The translations under genes were made by a program, and so were the position numbers. Below are positions 56,666 to 64,000 of a DNA stretch of 64,000 nucleotides, piece after piece (the stretch's first letter is position 1; the number at the start of each line of letters is the position of its first letter). Source of the stretch: Pararge aegeria (taxonomy: Eukaryota; Arthropoda; Insecta; Lepidoptera; Nymphalidae); assembly GCF_905163445.1 (NCBI RefSeq), contig NC_053182.1, forward strand, positions 9,734,001 to 9,798,000. Direction: 5' to 3'. The notes beneath the pieces are model-generated. The model worked only from the letters and a program-made list of their open reading frames with translations, was not told where the DNA came from and searched no databases.

Positions 56666-56920
56666 CACAGGAAAAGAAATGATTCCCACACTATTCCGCG
56701 GACGTAGAACGCGGATAATAAAAGTGTGAGCGGTGAAAAATTATAAAGCACCTATTATTTGTTGCGAAGCTGTTGAAATGATGATTATGATTCTCTAAGG
56801 CGTGTGAAGTCCACCAACCCACACTCCGCCAGCTTGCAGGACTACGGCGTAAGTTCTTATACTTCTTAGTGAAGTTATAAGTTCTGATACTTCTTAGTGA
56901 GGAGTTGATGATGATGATAT

Positions 56921-57188
56921 TGACGGCCGATTGGCGCAGTGGGCAGCGACCCTGCTTTCTGAGCCAAGGCCGTGGGTTCGATTCCCACAACTGGACAATG
57001 TTTGTGTGATGAACATGAATGTTTTTCAGTGTCTGGGTGTTTATATATTATAAGTATTTATGTATGTTATTCATATAATTATTCATCAGTCATCTTAGTA
57101 CCCATGTACCCGTAACACAAGCTACGCTTACTTTTGGGCTAGATGGCGATGTGTGTATTGTCGCAGTATATTTATTTATTTATTTATA
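56921..57188 (+). mobile_element. tRNA-derived SINE, family A (full length)
   Basis: The head TGACGGCCGATTGGCGCAGT and the B box GGGTTCGATTCCC are intact. The body has GTGTCTGGGTGTTTATATAT, GCTACGCTTACTTTTGGGCT and AGATGGCGATGTGTGTATTG, and a TTTATTTATTTATTTA tail follows. It sits just after a GATGATGATGAT run, probably the tail of an older retroposon. The 99-codon minus frame at 56691-56990 includes MWESNPRPWLRKQGRCPLRQ, the usual false protein read from this SINE head. Confidence 0.92.
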
Positions 57189-57366
57189 TTCATGAAGGAA
57201 AACAATCCTACCACAGAGAATAAATATCGCAGTACTAAGAACAAAAAATCCTTCTTTTGGTGTACCGAGACGAATGAATTTTACCTAACTCCTTTCAAGC
57301 TTTTTATTTCTGTTAAATACTACAGCCGGGACTTGAAATGCAAGTACGTATTACTTTAACGGGTAT

Positions 57367-57630
57367 GAACGAATTTAACAAAGACAGCTAGCGCGGTCTA
57401 CAGAGACTTGCTCCAATCATCTGCTCAGCTGTATTACCGAATGCACGCTATGTACCCTTTGTCTAGTACTCATTCGAATGCCGCTCATATCGATGCACCA
57501 GCCGCTGCCTATCCAATTGCGTAACAACACTCCATATTAAAGGCCCCAAATTGCTGTTTAATTTATTCCAAACGTGTCTCGGCAACGGAATTGCAATAAC
57601 TGGCCGAAACATTACCATCACTTATTAAGA
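57367..57630 (+). repeat. Duplicated segment D, copy 2
   Basis: Second copy of 54250-54512, about 264 bp and roughly 80 percent alike by eye, with small indels. CATTCGAATGCCGCTCATAT and TTACCATCACTTATTAA are the best kept parts. Confidence 0.85.
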
Positions 57631-60600
57631 GCAATTTCATTGCACTCGCAATACTTTATTTCGATCGTTTCGCGAAACAATCGACGAAAGTTTTACCGAT
57701 AGCTGAAATTTTGGAAAAATATTCACTTCTAGTAGATTACCGCCACCTTTTCTGTGAACCACTTCTGATTATAATTATTTGTAATTCTTTTTATTTGCAA
57801 GGCCATCTCATATAGATAACCTTAGACTTTGCCCTTTACAGCTAACAGCATGTTATTTGAATGCAAAGTTTAGGTGATAAACAAATATTAAAATAAGTTT
57901 ATTTTAATTGGTGCGCCCGGTCCCACGGTTTACAAAATGGTATAGTCGAAATCAAAATTGAACGGCAAAGTTTACGTCTATGAGTACACAAACTAAACTG
58001 TAATATTAATAACTGTGGTGGACTGCTATATTATGAATTATTCCGACAAATATAAAATCGAGTCGGTATTTACGTACTGACGTCAGCGCATCGCACTCAA
58101 TCAATTGACGACCCGGCGGCAACGCTATACCAAAATTCAATTCCTTTATACCTTAATTGAAACATAATAATATATCCCTACGGCAAAATAAACATATCAA
58201 AGTAATCTTCGAAGGGAAATACATTTTGAATACCTTTTCAACTAATTTATGTTTTAATTATGAATTAAACTTACTTCGATGTTTTATTTTCATTTATAAA
58301 GTGCAAAACACATGAAAGCCGGTTTAGTATTATCTGTCTGAAAATCCATTATTCACCGTCGATGCGATTTGTTTGGGCAATATGGCTACAGCTAGAATTG
58401 TCATAAACAATGGACGAAACAATTGAATTGAATTTTATTCATCTATTTTTCGTCGCTCAGTATAGTATAGGTACACTGTGAAATTAAACCGGCCGCGCCA
58501 GAGCTATTTCAACTAGCAAAGTGAAATAGATTGGATACCTTTTCAGTCCCCTGGCTACATACGCTGCATATTTTCCTGACAAATTCTAGGTTTTAATTAT
58601 TATTTGCCTGATGCTGTAATCAAGGCTCTATAGCCGGGGATAAATAATTAAAGTTGAATGAAGCTGGTTGTTTTTCGTGCTTTCCATTTAGGTAAATTTT
58701 GAATCCATAGATAGCAAGACACGGTAGGGCAGACAATATTATATTTCATTATTCATCATTATTTCTCCACTGCTGCCTATCGTAATTAGTTCAAAACTCC
58801 AGAAAGCTATATGTCGCATGTTTACGTAGTGGGAGGTCTACCAACACAGCGTTTCCTAGTAAGGGGTCACAACTTTAGCAACTTGGGAGTTGAGACACCG
58901 ACGTCCATGGGTCTTCGAAGCTACGGGCCAATTGCCACTTTAACTAAGCAACTCGGTTAGCAATGCCACTAATACTAGTTCTTCTAAGGAATTCATGAAC
59001 CAGGGAAATCCCCTTAGATGGCTTAGGGCTAGATCTTTATTAAATGGAATCTGTATCGTGTTACCACTAATTAATTATAAGATTAAGTTCGGTTAAGACA
59101 AAAAGCCCTATTATTAAATATATAAATCCCAACCCGATAAAACAGTGTCTTCCAGGTCCAGCTGTGTGTTTCAGCTCTTTAAATACTCATTGCAATTTTC
59201 ACTCAAAATTTCATCCAAATCGGGCTAGCCTTTTAAAAGTTAGGAAATACAAACAGTAGAATTATATATTTTAAGATATTCAGATAACGAGTGAATTTTC
59301 AATATTCCGTAGAGGTATTACTTGGCAACGTTATTTTTGTCAAAGAGTGTTAATACAATTTTTAACAAATAAAAACATTGCTAAGCGACTTATCAGCAGA
59401 TATCTGTAATCTGCTGACTTAGAATTTCAGACGCATTTCTTGAATAATACTGAATAAATTTAGAATTATTAGCGCATTTATAAAATGCTAATCACTTTAA
59501 TATATAATCTGGCACATATCAAGAGCTCAAAAGTTTAATTATTTAGCCGTTAACAAAGTTACTGCAACTATACCTAAAGCTGTAAATACTATACACATAA
59601 CTTTTGCAAGCTATTAAATTAATGGGAAGCCTTGTCGAAAAATAATACGATACTTAATTTGGAGACAGAACCATTAGTATGCAACAACAAACCCGTAGTT
59701 CTGTCTGATGTCTCCGTAAAAGCAATACACGAACTCATATCTGTCCCATGTTTGTATTGTCAGTGACAATAACTAGACACTTAAAAGATAAAAGTAAATC
59801 CTCCGTCTATACAGTGATATTATAAAGGAATATGAGTTTGTTTGTTTGGTTATAATGTAGGGTAAGCTAAACTTCCAATAGGTTAAATTTCAAAGAAAGT
59901 TTACAGATCTAAATAATATTATTTGGATTTCTGTATTTAAATTGCCATGCTTTTTCTGATAAACAAAACAGATTTGTAGTTACAACTTAAATTCACGGGA
60001 ATTTTCGTGTGTTAAACCTGGGTCCTATTTAAACTATCTAATTTATTTAAATAGTCATAAAATAATTAGTAGGTACCGTAAATTATATTGCTGAGAAATA
60101 CTATGGTAGGTATAAAATTATATTTCAAATTCATAGAAAACTTTAAAATAGTAACAATAAAACAAAGTTAATAGCGCCGGAAAGTCCTCACCTCTCTTTG
60201 TGCTTCGTTTTGAGTTTGCCTTATTTTAAGTTTCAAAAGTACTGAATACACATTTATGCTTTACTTATTCATCATAATAATAGTATTTATGCTAAGGTTT
60301 TATTTATTTTCTTTTCTCCACGAAGCAACAGATCAATGCAATATTTGCATAGAGCTAGTTAAAGAAAGCCGAAAAACGACATATTATACTATTCATCCCA
60401 GGCAAAATAAATCAACGGCGCTCACATGCAAATAGTAGTTATAAATAAATTGAATAGGCAATGCAGATATACCTATATTTTTAATCGAAAGTTCACATCG
60501 CTATTTATAATTATATAAAAAAAGTTTGGATCTCGGTATGCCCGACAGAAGTGTTAACTCTAATCTAAAATTGTTTAACTTGAGAAAAGCTTAAATAAAA

Positions 60601-61674
60601 TTGTATGATCAATTATTAGAATGTACGGAAAGGTTATTTATGATTAAAATCTTTTATTGATTATGGCTACGCTGTGGGTTAGAGTGAGAGAGAAGGAGCC
60701 TGGCTACCGCAGCTGTATGCGTGAGACAAAGGGAGCCAGACATACTAGCGGCGTAACGCGTTACGTAACGAAACGGTGTTAGACTACGCACTCGGTGATA
60801 TTGAAATTCGTTTTCATAGACATATAAAATTCGCTCTGAAAAATGTTGTTGCTTTCCAAATATTTGGATTTCTTACAGTTAAGCGTCTCAAAAATAAATT
60901 TCCGCAACAAGAAGTTATCAAAAATATTTATTGAGATATAATTTTTTAATCACCCTATTTTAATAAAAAAAATGTGAATAATTAATTATTATATTAATTT
61001 GAATAATTATCAGGTTTATTTTAATTTAATGTTAAAGGTTTCATATTAATTAAAACATGATTAATGGTTTAATAGTCCGATAGATTGGATAGTAAATGCT
61101 TCAGCATTGGTGCATATATAAGATAAAGTGGACAGAATAACAATTCTACTTGCGTATGTTTATTGGGTTCGGTCGAAACTGTGAGCCCGAATGCCGGATA
61201 TATTAGCCTTTCACGACTTCACTGTTTGACAGCCTAATCCACTTAACCTTCAGTTTGCGCTTGGGACAAAAATAAATAACCCACGAAAGAGTCTTTACTT
61301 TTCTAACCGAGAGGTGCAATTTATCATGCTCCCGTGTGGATAATTCTGAAAGTTTAAACGAATCGATCGTGATATATTGTCTTATAAATTACGACGCCGA
61401 TTTATATCCCCTAGAACAAAAGATAAACTACCAATTTGCTGTGCGCCTTTAAAAGGCAACACCCACCCAGCAAGACTTAGCTGAGACATTGAAGTGCACG
61501 ACCGGAACGCATTGAGAACATTTTTCGGTTGACTCATAGCCTGATAGATGTCATTTAGCAAAAGCTGACTTGTCATATACTACAAGGACAGCACAAAATA
61601 ATAATGGCCTTTGCACACGATATCGACTCAATACCGACTCGGCTAAAAGTCGTGTATTGGTGAGCTTAATGGTT
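57631..61674. other. Long AT-rich stretch, no gene seen
   Basis: No supported coding region or clear repeat. 58060-58140 (TACGTACTGACGTCAGCGCA, GACGACCCGGCGGCAACGC) and 60675-60790 (GCCTGGCTACCGCAGCTGTA, GCGGCGTAACGCGTTACGTA) are GC-richer patches that could be regulatory or old repeats. Confidence 0.45.
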
Positions 61675-61935
61675 TTGTTTTTTATTCCTCAAGTTAGCCC
61701 TCGACTGCAATGTAACCTACCTGGTAATAAGTAAGTGATGATGCAGTCTAGGATGGTCGTTGGCTAACCTTTAAGGGATATGTCGGCTAACCTTTAGGGG
61801 CAGTTATGTAAAAACTATGCCGCTAGTGGGTGTCTACGCGGCATTGTACCGGAACACTAAATAACTTGGCAGAAATTCTTTGTTGATAGGATGGTAACTA
61901 GCCACGGCCGAAGACTCTTACCAGAGTAGACTAGA
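61675..61935 (-). mobile_element. tRNA-derived SINE, family C (minus strand)
   Basis: TTTTTTATTCCTCAAGTTAG, CCCTCGACTGCAATG, GATGATGCAGTCTAGGATGG, GGCATTGTACCGGAACACTA and GTAACTAGCCACGGCCGAAG are the reversed family landmarks in order. A short internal repetition (GGCTAACCTTTAAGGG and GGCTAACCTTTAGGGG) shows a small tandem duplication specific to this copy. The head is missing. Confidence 0.75.
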
Positions 61936-62547
61936 AAAAGATATTTACCGTCGGAAAAACTAAACTGATTGCGATCTAAAATTTCAGCTAAGGCACAAAG
62001 ATAATCTTTAAAGAACCGGAAAAGAGAACTTCTGCGCGAGAGTCTCGGGTTACTACCGCGCAGATTTTTTCCTAAATCCAGATTTAATCTAAAATAGCAC
62101 TCACGAAAATTTCACAGCAGTCCGCGTGTAAAAGTAAAATTAACAAAATTTTTGCCATTTCATACAAAATTCTGAACTCAAACACAATAGCGAAACCTAA
62201 AAAATGTAGAGCTATTTTAATCTGCTTGTAAAAGTTCCATTATGGCGAAAGTCTAAGTTCAAATAAGCTGGGATCACGGAAGGGTTATCTGGAGCGAGCG
62301 TGACGGCCGCTTGACATTTCGCCGCGAACGCTTAAGTTTTCTGTACATCTGCGTCAATGAAGAGAAACAATATCCGAAGTGACAATTGCTTCCGTAAAAT
62401 AAACATAAATATAACTTCCTATAATTATTATTTATCATAATTATCACTACAAGCGTACAAAATGTCATAGTTAATTCATTTGTTTTGGTAACATGCTTTA
62501 TTATAAGAATTTTAAAACGTCTGTTTGTTGTGACGTTATGACGAAAA

Positions 62548-62613
62548 AAATCGGAAGATCCTGCGGAAAAGAAGCCGGAAAGTAACTTAGCAGTTGCTAA
62601 TGTTTTACAATTC
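62548..62613 (-). mobile_element. LINE 3'-tail fragment (minus strand)
   Basis: AAAAGAAGCCGGAAAGTAAC plus TTAGCAGTTGCTAATGTTTT are the reversed middle of the LINE tail family (GAGCAACTGCTGAGTTTCTT, GCCGGCTTCTTCTCGG in the 49555 copy). The minus frame 62274-62621 runs over it by chance. Confidence 0.6.
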
Positions 62614-62624
62614 CACCACACTTA

Positions 62625-62769
62625 CAGTGGCGTTCACTAGGTACCTTACCAGGGTATGCATATAGCAGGAAAATTGCATAAAATAGCAAAAAATCCTCCT
62701 CCTAGACGAGCTATATTTAAATTTTAGGGTGAGCATTGCTTTTGCGCATGTATGAAGTGCAAGCCACTG
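62625..62769. mobile_element. hAT-like MITE with near-perfect 8-bp TSD
   Basis: It begins CAGTGGCGTTCACTAGGTAC, and its right end read backwards gives CAGTGGCTTGCACTTCATAC. It is flanked by CACACTTA (62617-62624) and CACACTCA (62770-62777), seven of eight bases identical. It shares the CAGTGGCG terminus and a GGGTATGCA motif with the MITE at 12763, and is 145 bp and non-coding. Confidence 0.75.
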
Positions 62770-62777
62770 CACACTCA

Positions 62778-64000
62778 CCTTAGTAACGTCCCACAGGCAC
62801 AAGCCTCCTCTCTCTTAGGAGAGATAGTTTTAGAGCATCAAACCATCACGCAGCTCAAATGCGGTGTAGTTGGGCTAACCTCACCTAACCTCCGCTTTCC
62901 TCATCCATCCTTCACCTTCGGATTTTAATTTAAACCAGTTTAGTGACTTCATAATACCGATGACTAAAATATGAATCCTCCTAAAGAAAAACTTAATTTG
63001 TTTTTAGTCTTTGACTAACTTGTACCTACCACTAAATATATAAATATAGCAGTTAAAATAACTCAAAAAAGTCACAAGTTTTACCCTCTGCGTGAACTTT
63101 GTTTGAAAGGAATTCCAGTAAAACACAATACATCCGTGTATACGTACAACGTCCCTATATGTTATACCTAAGCATATGTTTTAAGTCTTCCTATACTACT
63201 CTTCCCACACTTATCGCACCCCGACACTGAAATCGGTCTACGTGAGTCACGTGGATTGAAGATAAGCACCGTAGTATAAAATAAGTATTTTGCCGTAAAA
63301 TGTCTTTTTCAAAGCAGCTTTGAAAACGTAATAATAAAATATAATATTTAACACTATTATGTGCTGAATTTGACGTTTTCTATTCTTATTTGAATCGTCC
63401 CAGGTACTAGGCGGCTAAGTAGACGGTAAAAAGTTAAATAGGTAAATTTTTTCGTCAATTATTCTGCTTATTTAACTTGCGCAGTAACTAAAGTTAAAGC
63501 GGTTTATTTAAATGTAACATCAGAAAGCAAAAAGAAACAACTGTACCCCAGCCACGGAAAATGTTTTTTATTCGTGGTTGGTCTATAGAATTGTGTGCGC
63601 TGGTCCTTAATGAACGTTCCGAGCCTTCGTTTTAGCCGTCCCGCTAAACTAAAACTTACCCGCTATTGTTTCTTGCAACTATCTTCCCGTATAATTCGTA
63701 CTATGTATACAAATACATACTTTGCCGTGTCGCACCGAGTATTTTACACGGTTCTGAACTTATATTAGAACAGTTAAAGTTTTAGTACTTTGTGGAGAAT
63801 TTTCCCACAACATTTACTTAAATTAGCACGCATTTGTAACAACTACAGATATGAAATGAAGCAAATTACAGCAGTAAGGCCACCATATTGTGCATATTTA
63901 ACCATGATTACCTACCTAATATATTAAATAACGGTATTATCTAAAGTGAAGAGAAAAAAACAAAATTATCTCAAACTCATAACTGCATGCATATGCATGC
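62778..64000. other. AT-rich stretch, no gene seen
   Basis: No supported coding region or clear repeat. The window ends in the small palindrome GCATGCATATGCATGC at 63985-64000. Confidence 0.5.

Noticed and set aside
56691..56990. Frame beginning MWESNPRPWLRKQG, which looks like a protein.
   Set aside because: It is the minus-strand reading of a family A SINE head, a frequent false gene prediction in Lepidoptera.

Overview
The window is eukaryotic nuclear DNA from an insect, almost certainly a butterfly or moth. It is strongly AT-rich and has no operon-like or dense coding structure. It is crowded with repeat types I recognise from Lepidoptera: tRNA-derived SINEs of at least three families, LINE 3' tails, Helitron-like elements running from TCC to CTAG between A and T, hAT elements and palindromic MITEs. 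No intact host protein-coding gene, exon, rRNA or tRNA gene could be supported. Almost all open reading frames are 60-140 codons long, unrelated to anything I recognise, or chance reading of repeats. The window is therefore best read as intergenic or long-intron sequence.

Layout. 1-8 kb is mostly featureless, with one SINE near 6.0-6.3 kb and a short GC-rich block at 8.3-8.4 kb. 8.7-10.8 kb holds two Helitron-like elements, a TG microsatellite and a short SINE. 11.2-17.8 kb has a fold-back element, an 8-bp-TSD MITE (12.76 kb), a TA-flanked MITE (16.1 kb), a SINE and a 0.25 kb tandem duplication. 20-27 kb is mostly unique, with a perfect 27-bp hairpin at 24.2 kb and a tandem duplication at 26.9-27.2 kb. 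At 27.24-28.64 kb lies a complete-ended but internally deleted hAT transposon that keeps the C-terminal dimerisation part of its transposase. 30-46 kb is a mosaic of SINE, Helitron and LINE fragments, with a broken RTE-type reverse transcriptase tail at 43.4-43.6 kb and a small palindromic element at 35.7-36.0 kb.

The most striking region is 47.87-54.17 kb. A second copy of the 35.7 kb palindromic element sits inside an older SINE, and beside it lies a very large palindrome. The two arms are about 2,667 bp each. They match without gaps wherever I compared them, and every pair of mirrored positions adds up to 102800. The 0.2 kb loop is the interior of another copy of the same palindromic element. 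The order is M-A-B-A'-M-A-B', so segment A is present three times (+, -, +). This resembles a duplication/inverted-triplication product, and one junction falls in a 14-bp stretch of the element's terminal inverted repeat. An assembly error remains possible.

54-64 kb holds a non-repeat-like duplicated segment pair (54.25 and 57.37 kb), a degenerate R1-type LINE tail, further SINEs and Helitron fragments, and a second 8-bp-TSD MITE at 62.6 kb. The features form no pathway. The story here is transposable-element insertion and local rearrangement.
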